Source: Chania multitudinisentens RB-25 (lineage in GTDB: Bacteria > Pseudomonadota > Gammaproteobacteria > Enterobacterales > Enterobacteriaceae). Taken from it: 64,000 nucleotides of DNA. Both the position numbers and the translations under genes were made by a program. Shown piece after piece: positions 43,477 through 50,457 of this stretch (its first letter is position 1; every line of letters begins with the position of its first letter). Under the pieces are notes generated by a model. That model was given only the letters and a program-made list of their open reading frames with translations. It ran no database searches and was not told the origin of the DNA. The stretch covers positions 2,666,001 through 2,730,000 of the forward strand of contig NZ_CP007044.2 of assembly GCF_000520015.2 (NCBI RefSeq), given 5' to 3'.

Positions 43477-44319
43477 GTGCGCTTGTTACTGGATTTTACC
43501 CACGCTTTTCCCGTCCTCTGGTTGTGCTCGGTGGGGGCGCTGGGAGTGATTGCCGGCAGCTTTCTTAATGTGGTGATTTACCGGGTGCCGGTAATGTTGG
43601 AAATGCGTTGGCGTTGTGAGGCACTGCTGCAACTGGCGCAGCCTTTGCCTGAGCCAATCCCCCGTTTTAACCTGTTGTTACCGCATTCTTGCTGCCCATA
43701 CTGCCAGCATCCGGTAGCGGCCAGAGACAATATTCCCTTGTTGAGCTTCCTGTTGTTAAAGGGAAAAGCGCGTTGCTGTGGTGAGCGTATCTCTTGGCGT
43801 TACCCGCTGGTTGAAGCAGTAACGGCTGGGTTGTTTGTGCTGGCCGCGCTGGCATTGCCGCTGGGGATGCCGTTGCTGGGAGCCTGGATATTTCTCGCCG
43901 TTTTGCTGGCGCTAGCCGTGATTGATCACCATACGCAGCTGTTGCCGGATATGTTGACGTTGCCGCTGCTGTGGGTCGGGTTACTGTTTAATTTGCAGGG
44001 GCATTTCGTTCCGTTAGAACAGGCGATAATAGGCGCAATGGCAGGATATCTCTCTTTATGGGGCGTGTTCTGGCTGTTCAAGCTGGCGACAGGTAAGGAG
44101 GCGCTGGGTTACGGTGACTTCAAACTGTTGGCGGCGCTGGGGGCTTGGCTCGGCTGGCAGGCACTACCGCAGGTGATTTTGCTGGCAGCGACCAGCGGAT
44201 TGCTGTTTACGGTCATGCAGCGGGTGTTGGCACGCACGGATCTCAGCCAGCCATTAGCCTTTGGCCCATGGCTGGCGTTGGGCGGTGCGGTGAATATGTT
44301 GTTGCCCTTGATTTTTTAA
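43477..44319 (+). CDS. pulO: Prepilin peptidase GspO/PulO
   Basis: A 280-residue polytopic inner-membrane aspartic peptidase and N-methylase that matures the pseudopilins G-K. It has the cysteine-rich loop (CPYCQHP and RCCGERI) and the two catalytic aspartates, in AVIDHHTQLLPD and in GYGDFKLLAALGAW. The second cysteine pair is adjacent (CC), a pattern I recall from Klebsiella PulO. It starts at a GTG with AGGGAG upstream and closes the pul operon. Confidence 0.95.
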   Translation: MRLLLDFTHAFPVLWLCSVGALGVIAGSFLNVVIYRVPVMLEMRWRCEALLQLAQPLPEPIPRFNLLLPHSCCPYCQHPVAARDNIPLLSFLLLKGKARCCGERISWRYPLVEAVTAGLFVLAALALPLGMPLLGAWIFLAVLLALAVIDHHTQLLPDMLTLPLLWVGLLFNLQGHFVPLEQAIIGAMAGYLSLWGVFWLFKLATGKEALGYGDFKLLAALGAWLGWQALPQVILLAATSGLLFTVMQRVLARTDLSQPLAFGPWLALGGAVNMLLPLIF

Positions 44320-44411
44320 GCTGTGCAGAGGCATTTTAGCTGATGCTGTTTGTTGACCGCCGACCGGTGAGCCAGGGAAGCGGTTTTTTAATGATACCTA
44401 TAGGGAAGTCT

Positions 44412-45506
44412 ATGTATAAAGTGACGATGTTGGCGGCGTTGTTGATGGGCGCGTTTAGCGCTCAGGCAGCAACGGTGTATACCGGAGACAAGATTGACGG
44501 CAATCCGGTGATCAGCAAGTTGGATGTGGACGATCTGGAAGCGGGGAAGGTTTATCGCTTTATGTTCCAGGGAGCGAGTAATGGTATCAGCCAGCATTGG
44601 TACGTGCCGATCCTGGTGGCTAAAGGGGCACAGTCTGGCCCTAAACTGGGCCTGCAAGCGGCGATTCACGGCGATGAACTGAACGGTGTGCGGGTAATAC
44701 AGCAGGTGTTTGAAAAACTGAACCCTGCCGAGTTGAAAGGCAGCGTTGTGGGTGCGATCGGCGCTAACCCTTCCGGTATGCTGGCGAACAACCGCAACTG
44801 GCAGTTGGTGAATGACGGTGGCGACATGATCGATTTCAACCGCATCTGGCCGGGCAAGGAGAAAGGCAATACTGCGGAACAGCACGCCTGGCTGCTGTGG
44901 AATAATCTGTGGGCGGGCAATGTCGGTATGTTCGTAGATATGCATACGCAAAGCCGTGGCACTGAATATCCGTTGTTTATCTATGCGGATTACCGTAACC
45001 CACAGGTGAAGCAAATGGCTGAGCTGTTCCCGGCCGATCAGATTAAAGCCGATCCCGGCGAGAAAGGTTCTGTAGAAACTACCTTTGTTGAAAACCAGAT
45101 CCCGGCCATCACGCTTGAAGTCGGCAAACCGAAACTGTATCAACCTGAACTGATCGCACGTAGCGTAACGGGCGTACATAATCTGATGATTCAGCAAGGG
45201 ATGCTCACCGGGCAGTTGGGGGCGACTGCGCAACAGCAGAAGACTTATATTGGTAATGAAATGAGTTCGATTCGTGCTGAGGTGGGTGGGTTTGCCGAGA
45301 TCTTGGTCAAGGTTGGAGATGGGGTGACCAAAGGGCAGAAAGTGGCGGTGCAACGTAATGCGTTTGGTGATGTGATTCGTGAATATACCGCTACGCACGA
45401 CGGCAAGGTACTGGCGATTGGTGATGACCCACTGCGTGAAGCGCGCGGGTTACTGGTGCGTATCCTGTTTACCAACCCGGACCCACAATGTGCGGATGGT
45501 TGTTGA
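44412..45506 (+). CDS. Exported zinc hydrolase, succinylglutamate desuccinylase/aspartoacylase family
   Basis: A 364-residue protein with a Sec signal (cleavage after AFSAQA). The catalytic domain is of the M14-like AstE/AspA family: zinc ligands in AIHGDELNG (His, Glu) and VDMHTQSRG (His), and a catalytic Glu in TLEVGKP. The C-terminal 90 residues look like the family's beta-barrel extension. It likely cleaves an amide or acyl group outside the cytoplasm. It starts 92 nt after pulO, with AGGGAAG upstream, so it may be expressed with the T2SS and even secreted by it; that is inference. Confidence 0.82.
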   Translation: MYKVTMLAALLMGAFSAQAATVYTGDKIDGNPVISKLDVDDLEAGKVYRFMFQGASNGISQHWYVPILVAKGAQSGPKLGLQAAIHGDELNGVRVIQQVFEKLNPAELKGSVVGAIGANPSGMLANNRNWQLVNDGGDMIDFNRIWPGKEKGNTAEQHAWLLWNNLWAGNVGMFVDMHTQSRGTEYPLFIYADYRNPQVKQMAELFPADQIKADPGEKGSVETTFVENQIPAITLEVGKPKLYQPELIARSVTGVHNLMIQQGMLTGQLGATAQQQKTYIGNEMSSIRAEVGGFAEILVKVGDGVTKGQKVAVQRNAFGDVIREYTATHDGKVLAIGDDPLREARGLLVRILFTNPDPQCADGC

Positions 45507-45637
45507 TCCTGGTTATTAATGTTAACTCCAAAGAAACGGTGGTTTGAACGATCTGTGCTTAAAGTTTGCAGATTTTTATGCCAGATCACATGTGGTGCGT
45601 ATACTATTCGAGCATTAGGTGTATGCTCAAGAGTACG

Positions 45638-45716
45638 GCTCATTTAATGAGCACGTGGTCGTCTTGACGTTGACACGTCACTTTTATACCCGGCAGCTTG
45701 AAGAATGGCGGGTATA
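45638..45716 (+). promoter_or_regulatory. Three successive inverted repeats before the 69-residue gene
   Basis: Perfect inverted repeats follow one another: GCTCAT/ATGAGC at 45638-45652, GACGT/ACGTC at 45666-45679, and TATACCCG/CGGGTATA at 45685-45716 with a 16-nt loop. The last ends 14 nt before the Shine-Dalgarno. In RNA these would give a row of hairpins; in DNA they could be protein sites. Confidence 0.6.
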
Positions 45717-45741
45717 CCGTGAAAGCTTCAGGAGGAGTCAA

Positions 45742-45951
45742 ATGGAAGTCTTAGAGCGATATTATGTTTATGCGAAGAACACAAGCAACATGGATTTTCT
45801 CGCGTCTACAGTTGCATTCTTAGAATTCCAGGGACGAAAAATCAATGCTCAGGATGTAGCGGGGAATATGTCACGCGAACAAAGTGACAATTTTTTTGAT
45901 CGACTCAACCATTATCGTGCAATCTACAGAAAGCAAACATCGTTATCGTGA
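45742..45951 (+). CDS. 69-residue conserved-looking soluble protein, function unknown
   Basis: A small protein beginning MEVLERYYVYAKN, charged and mostly helical by eye, with no signal peptide or membrane span. I do not recognise the family. An excellent AGGAGGAG lies before the ATG and a terminator lies directly after, so it is a real single-gene unit. The frame is open further upstream, but those bases form the hairpin leader. The strong ribosome site behind a structured leader suggests post-transcriptional control. Confidence 0.75.
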   Translation: MEVLERYYVYAKNTSNMDFLASTVAFLEFQGRKINAQDVAGNMSREQSDNFFDRLNHYRAIYRKQTSLS

Positions 45952-45957
45952 AACCTT

Positions 45958-45983
45958 AAGCCTCGATGATTCGGGGCTTTTTT
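45958..45983 (+). terminator. Terminator of the 69-residue gene
   Basis: Stem AAGCC-CGA/TCG-GGCTT with a TGAT loop region followed by a run of six or more T, starting 7 nt after the stop. Confidence 0.85.
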
Positions 45984-46002
45984 CTCTTTATTGCAATATG
46001 CA

Positions 46003-46032
46003 GGAAAGCCGGTGCCTTTCCAGACACCGGCT
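46003..46032 (-). terminator. Terminator of the glv operon
   Basis: Perfect stem AGCCGGTG/CACCGGCT with a 10-nt loop just past the 6-phospho-alpha-glucosidase stop. On the minus strand it is followed by TTTCC. Confidence 0.7.
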
Positions 46033-46038
46033 GCCGTT

Positions 46039-47361
46039 TTAGCGTAATTCCGGCCAGTAGTCTTTATTGGCTGCGATCAGATCGTCAAGAATGGCTTTGG
46101 CAACGGAAGCGCTAGGCACCGTTTTGGATAGCGTGATTGCCTGCCAGAGCTTTTGATAAGAACGCTGTTCCCAGGCATCCACCACTAATTTCTCCACGGC
46201 CACCTGCTGGCTCATCAACCCTTTCTGGAATTGCGGAATGTTCCCGACCACCAGCGGCTCTGGCCCGTTGCTGCCTACCAGACAAGGGATTTCCACCATC
46301 GCTTCTGGATCGAAATTATTGATGGCACCGTTATTGGGCACAATCAACAACATGCGTTCCTGAGTGTTAAAGGCAATCGCCGCTGCCAGATCGACAATAT
46401 AAGAAGCATGTTCATCAATCTCCAGCTCACCCGCCGAGGATTTTCCCGCCTGGATGATGGCGTTACAGGAACCAAATACCTGTTTTTCGCGGTGTTCCAT
46501 TACTTCGTTGGCACGGGTGTGCTGCGGATTGGCATGTTGCACCACATAATCAGGGAACAGATAGTACTTCAGGTAGGTATTTGGCAAAGTGTCGGGATCG
46601 AGCGCCCAAACGTCTTTGGCTTTGGCAAAGGTGTCGTTCCAGCTGGCTTCGGTGGTCTGCTGTTTGGTTGGCGGGATATAACCACATTTTGCCACGTGCT
46701 CACGGATTTTCGGCATCAAATCGTTGCCTGCCAGATCTTCAACCGCAGTCCACCAGCCGAAGTGATTCAGGCCATAATAGCGGGTGCGCATCTCTTTGCG
46801 GTCTTGCAGCCCGGCAATCTGCGCCATACGCCCTTCGATGCCAATCGGCATATCGCAGATATTGAGAATTTTAGCCTGAGGGCGCAGGCGGCGGGTCGCT
46901 TCGGCCACAATCGCCGCCGGATTGGAATAATTGAGCATCCAGGCATTGGGCGAGTATTTCGCCATATAGTCAGCGATTTCCAGCACGCCGCCGATAGAGC
47001 GCATCCCGTAAGCGATTCCCCCTGGCCCACAGGTTTCTTGCCCCACCACGCCGTGGCGCAGCGGAATTTTTTCGTCTTTTTCTCGCATCGGGTATTTGCC
47101 CACCCGAATATGCGCCATGACAAAATCAACGTCGCTGAACGCGGTTTGCGGATGAGTGGTGTAACTGAATTCAATCTCCGGTGCCTGCTCTTGCAGCAGG
47201 ATTTTACAGGCTTCAGCAATGGTTTCCTGGCGTGCGCCATCGTTGTCGTAGAATTTTATGGCGCGCAGCGGGAAACGATGCTGGTTTGCCAACAGCATTA
47301 ATACGATGCCTGGCGTAAAAGTGCTGCCGCCACCGGCGACGACGACCGAGAATTTTTTCAT
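46039..47361 (-). CDS. glvA: 6-phospho-alpha-glucosidase (GH4, GlvA/AglB/MalH type)
   Basis: A 440-residue GH4 enzyme, NAD- and Mn-dependent, that hydrolyses 6-phospho-alpha-glucosides such as maltose 6-phosphate. The N-terminal NAD motif is VVAGGGSTFTPGIVLML; the metal/substrate motif CDMPIG with the conserved Cys, and the HNP-like LNYSNPAA, are present. The match to GlvA/MalH (rather than beta-type CelF) is strong in GVVGQETCGPGGIAYGMRS. It overlaps the PTS gene by 4 nt. Aldehyde product is glucose 6-phosphate. Confidence 0.93.
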   Translation of the reverse strand: MKKFSVVVAGGGSTFTPGIVLMLLANQHRFPLRAIKFYDNDGARQETIAEACKILLQEQAPEIEFSYTTHPQTAFSDVDFVMAHIRVGKYPMREKDEKIPLRHGVVGQETCGPGGIAYGMRSIGGVLEIADYMAKYSPNAWMLNYSNPAAIVAEATRRLRPQAKILNICDMPIGIEGRMAQIAGLQDRKEMRTRYYGLNHFGWWTAVEDLAGNDLMPKIREHVAKCGYIPPTKQQTTEASWNDTFAKAKDVWALDPDTLPNTYLKYYLFPDYVVQHANPQHTRANEVMEHREKQVFGSCNAIIQAGKSSAGELEIDEHASYIVDLAAAIAFNTQERMLLIVPNNGAINNFDPEAMVEIPCLVGSNGPEPLVVGNIPQFQKGLMSQQVAVEKLVVDAWEQRSYQKLWQAITLSKTVPSASVAKAILDDLIAANKDYWPELR

Positions 47362-48980
47362 AATACTGCCTCTGCTATGGGTGTGTTTTCGAGAGAGGAG
47401 AGCTCTTTTATCAGGCTCTCGAGTTGATCCCGGACTTGGGGAACGTGCAGGCCGACAATGACCTGAATACCGTTGCTGCGGCGCACAACGCCATGTGCCC
47501 CCAGCGCTTTAAAGTGGCCGTCGCTTTGCGTGAGCGCCATATCGGCCAGCGTGATACGTAGGCGTGTTGCGCAGTTATTGATGCTAAGAATATTGCCGCT
47601 GCCGCCAAGCGCCCGCAGGAAACCGATCGCTTGGCCGGTTTGCTGGTTCGGGCTGGCTGCCGCCGTGGTTTGAGCACGCGCCGCCTGGTAATCCGCCTTG
47701 CTGTAGAGTCTGATTTCACTCTCTTCGCGGCCCGGAGTTTTCAGGTTGAAGCGCACGATCAGCGTGCGGAAGATAACAAAGTAGAGAGCGGTAAACGCAA
47801 CGCCGATGCCGATTTGGGTGGCGATCATCGCGCTATGGTTATGGAACATGGGTATCCAATTTTGCGGCAGAAACTGGTCAAGCAGGCCGCCCCCCATGTT
47901 GCCGACCACGCCACAGAGATACATCACCGTTGCCATGGTGGCCGCCAGCACGGCGTGTACCGCAAATAACAGCGGCGAGATGAACAAGAAGGTGAATTCC
48001 AGCGGTTCGGTGATGCCCACCAACATGGCAGTCAAAGTGGCAGGGATCAGTAAACCAGCTACCTTGGTGCGGTTTTCAGGCGCGGCGGTGAAATAGAGTG
48101 CTAACGCAATTCCCACTGAACCGAAGATTTTTGAATTGCCGTACAGCGCAAAGCCGCCTTCTGGGAACAGGTTTTTCAGCGGTTCGGTACTTTGGCTGAA
48201 TTCTTGCAAATGTTGCGCCCAGTAAACCTGAATTCCACCTTCAACGGCGGCCGGGCCGTAAATAAAGGGGCCGTAAACGAAGTGATGCAGCCCGGTCGGG
48301 ATCAGAATACGTTCGAGGAAGGTATAAACCCAGACGCCAAGCGCCCCGGCGCTACGCAAAAACCCTTGTAACGATTCAATGCCCAGTTGCACTTTGGGCC
48401 AGCCCAGCAGGGTGAGCCAGGCACAGGGGATCATGACCAGAAAAGCGATAATCACCACGAAAGAACTGCCCTGAAAAATCCCCAGAAAGACGGGCAAAGG
48501 TTTGTCGAAATAACGGTTATGAATTGCGGTGACCAGCCCGGAAATCACAATCGCACCAATAATGCTGGTATCGAGCGTTTTTATTCCGGCAATGAAGGTT
48601 AAACCGCTGCCTGCGCTCGGTTCGGCGCTGAAATCCACGCCAAAGAAATGGCCCCAGGTCATGCCCATGGCATTAATAAAATAGTTCCAAGTGAGAAAGC
48701 TGACCAAAACTGCCAGACAGGCGCGCCCAGGCGCTTGTTTAGCCAGGCCAATCGGCAAACCGATGGCAAAAACAAGCGGCATATTGCGGAAAACCGTCCA
48801 ACCGCCTTCTTCGATAATATGGACAATTTGCGCAAATAAATGATCGGGCGCGGTGAGCGCTTCCCCGACAAACAACGGGTTACGCAGCATGATCGCAAGA
48901 CCTACCACCATTCCGGCAAACGGAAACAGCAGTACCGGGGTAAACATGGCTCCACCGAAGCGTTGTATTTGACTGAGCAT
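47358..48980 (-). CDS. glvC: PTS alpha-glucoside EIICB (GlvC/AglA type)
   Basis: A 540-residue fused permease. The EIIC glucose-family domain with about ten spans (about 1-415, including TGITEPLEFTF-like GITEPLEFTFLF) is followed by an EIIB domain with the phosphocysteine in SINNCATRLRITL. It imports and phosphorylates alpha-glucosides for the adjacent GlvA. EIIA is not encoded here and would be supplied by the general glucose EIIA (Crr). In E. coli the IIC and IIB are separately named glvC/glvB. Confidence 0.92.
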   Translation of the reverse strand: MLSQIQRFGGAMFTPVLLFPFAGMVVGLAIMLRNPLFVGEALTAPDHLFAQIVHIIEEGGWTVFRNMPLVFAIGLPIGLAKQAPGRACLAVLVSFLTWNYFINAMGMTWGHFFGVDFSAEPSAGSGLTFIAGIKTLDTSIIGAIVISGLVTAIHNRYFDKPLPVFLGIFQGSSFVVIIAFLVMIPCAWLTLLGWPKVQLGIESLQGFLRSAGALGVWVYTFLERILIPTGLHHFVYGPFIYGPAAVEGGIQVYWAQHLQEFSQSTEPLKNLFPEGGFALYGNSKIFGSVGIALALYFTAAPENRTKVAGLLIPATLTAMLVGITEPLEFTFLFISPLLFAVHAVLAATMATVMYLCGVVGNMGGGLLDQFLPQNWIPMFHNHSAMIATQIGIGVAFTALYFVIFRTLIVRFNLKTPGREESEIRLYSKADYQAARAQTTAAASPNQQTGQAIGFLRALGGSGNILSINNCATRLRITLADMALTQSDGHFKALGAHGVVRRSNGIQVIVGLHVPQVRDQLESLIKELSSLENTPIAEAVL

Positions 48981-49372
48981 TTTTAAATCCTCATTGATAC
49001 CCTTTTTATTTGCAGCGGTAGGGAGTTGTGCTGTTTAAATCGGCCACAGACCGATTTGCTCTGCTGCCTACCTGCAACAAGTACTTTGGGATAACAATTT
49101 GAAGGGTGACTGATTTTGTTTTTTATATTGGTCTGAGGCTGAGAGTAAGAAGCTTGCTAGCGGCTTGGCTTGGCCCAACATGCCGATTCGTGATCGCTTT
49201 CATGGTTTTTCTTTGAGCTAAGTGGTCTATTTTTTATGAATTTCATAGACACGCTAATTGAGGTGTTAACAGATCACATTTTTGTATTTAAATTATTTTT
49301 TAATAATCAGCTTATTAATGCTATTACGGGTGATTGATTGAATAAAATACGTAATGTGAAAGAGGTCTACAG
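48981..49372. promoter_or_regulatory. glvC-glvR divergent control region
   Basis: No gene lies here. The half near the regulator is very AT-rich and contains the perfect inverted repeat ATTATT-TTTT-AATAAT (49292-49307). The stretch TGTTAACAGATCACA near 49264-49278 resembles a CRP site but has one base too few in the spacer. No clear GntR operator was identified. Confidence 0.4.
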
Positions 49373-50101
49373 ATGATCTATAAATCTATTGCCGATCAGT
49401 TACGTATTCGGCTGAATTCTGCGGATTACAACATTGGTAGCCCGTTACCCAGTGAAAAAAAGCTGGTGGAGGAATTTGCGGTATCACGGATGACCATTCG
49501 TAAAGCGGTGGATCTATTGATTGAATGGGGATTGGTTATCCGCCGCCATGGCAGTGGAACTTATGTGGCAAATAAAGATGTGCATCATGAAACCACTAAT
49601 CTGACCGGTTTTATTGAGGTGATGAAAAATCAGGGTAAGCAAGTGGTGAGTGAAGTATTGGAGTTTGTCGTCATGCCCGCTCCCCCGGCAATTGCCAGCC
49701 AACTGCGGATAAAAATAGATGAACGCATCTATTATTCGCGCCGGGTGCGCTCGGTTGACGGTAAACCCCTGATGGTGGAAGACAGCTATATGCCGATGAA
49801 ATTATTCCGCAATTTATCGGTTGCTCACTTGGAGGGTTCTAAATTTGCCTACATTGAAGATGAATGTCATATGACGATATGTGGCAACTATGAAAGTCTG
49901 ACACCGGTATTGGCCGATAAAAAAATGGCGGCATTGCTGAATATTGAACAGCAGACGCCCATTTTGCGAATCACCTCACTTTCTTACAGCGATAATGGTC
50001 AATTCCTGAACTATTCGGTGATGTTCCGTAATGCCAGTGAATACCAGGTGGATTACCACTTAAGGCGCGAATCACCCCGTAACCGCCTGCCAGATCCCTG
50101 A
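49373..50101 (+). CDS. glvR: GntR/HutC-family regulator with UTRA domain
   Basis: A 242-residue repressor-type protein: N-terminal winged helix (YKSIADQLRIRL, LPSEKKLVEEFAVSRMTIRKAVDLL, RRHGSGTYV) and C-terminal UTRA ligand domain (YYSRRVRSVDGKPLMVEDSYMP, LRITSLSYS). Divergent from glvCA and, as in E. coli glv, the likely local regulator responding to a phosphorylated alpha-glucoside. AGAGG precedes the ATG. Confidence 0.85.
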   Translation: MIYKSIADQLRIRLNSADYNIGSPLPSEKKLVEEFAVSRMTIRKAVDLLIEWGLVIRRHGSGTYVANKDVHHETTNLTGFIEVMKNQGKQVVSEVLEFVVMPAPPAIASQLRIKIDERIYYSRRVRSVDGKPLMVEDSYMPMKLFRNLSVAHLEGSKFAYIEDECHMTICGNYESLTPVLADKKMAALLNIEQQTPILRITSLSYSDNGQFLNYSVMFRNASEYQVDYHLRRESPRNRLPDP

Positions 50102-50219
50102 GCCGTGGCCAGCGTAATATTGGGGCAGCCAGCGGTATTTTCTGCGAGAAATTTATACTTCTGTTATTTAACACCGAGTTGCAAAAAGCAGTCTACACTT
50201 GGCATAGGCTTTTGGTTGC

Positions 50220-50400
50220 TATACCCGTCATACTTCAAGTTGCATGTGTGTCAGCTGCGCTCTTTCATCCTAGTCACCTAGTGAACTAGGTTCCTGGGGA
50301 TTATGAGCCTCATGCTGAGGTTCCTCCTACGGGCCAGCGCAAGCGCTGTTCAAAAACGCCTTGGCGTTTTTGTCCTGCCACTCGAATTATTTTGGGTAGA
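50220..50400. repeat. About 180-bp palindromic intergenic repeat (MITE-like)
   Basis: The ends are imperfect inverted repeats: TACCCGTCATACTTCAAG at the left and CTCGAATTATTTTGGGTA at the right (13 of 18 matches). Inside are hairpins CCTAGT-ACTAGG and the perfect CAAAAACGCC/GGCGTTTTTG (50351-50372). I recall similar ends on dispersed intergenic repeats in Yersinia, Serratia and Photorhabdus. No coding sequence is inside; it may alter the leader of the phosphorylase gene. Confidence 0.7.
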
Positions 50401-50457
50401 TTTATCTTCTGGTATTAAACAGAAAAACTCGGATGCAGGAACGCATTAGGAGCTGAA

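Noticed and set aside
44388..45398. Minus-strand open frame of 336 codons opposite the zinc hydrolase gene
   Set aside because: Entirely within a well-supported gene with conserved zinc motifs; no ribosome site and biased composition.
46231..47301. Plus-strand open frame of 356 codons opposite glvA
   Set aside because: Antisense to a full-length GH4 enzyme; no recognisable motif.
49264..49278. CRP site in the glv control region
   Set aside because: TGTTAACAGATCACA has a 5-nt instead of 6-nt spacer and a poor left half; not called as a feature.
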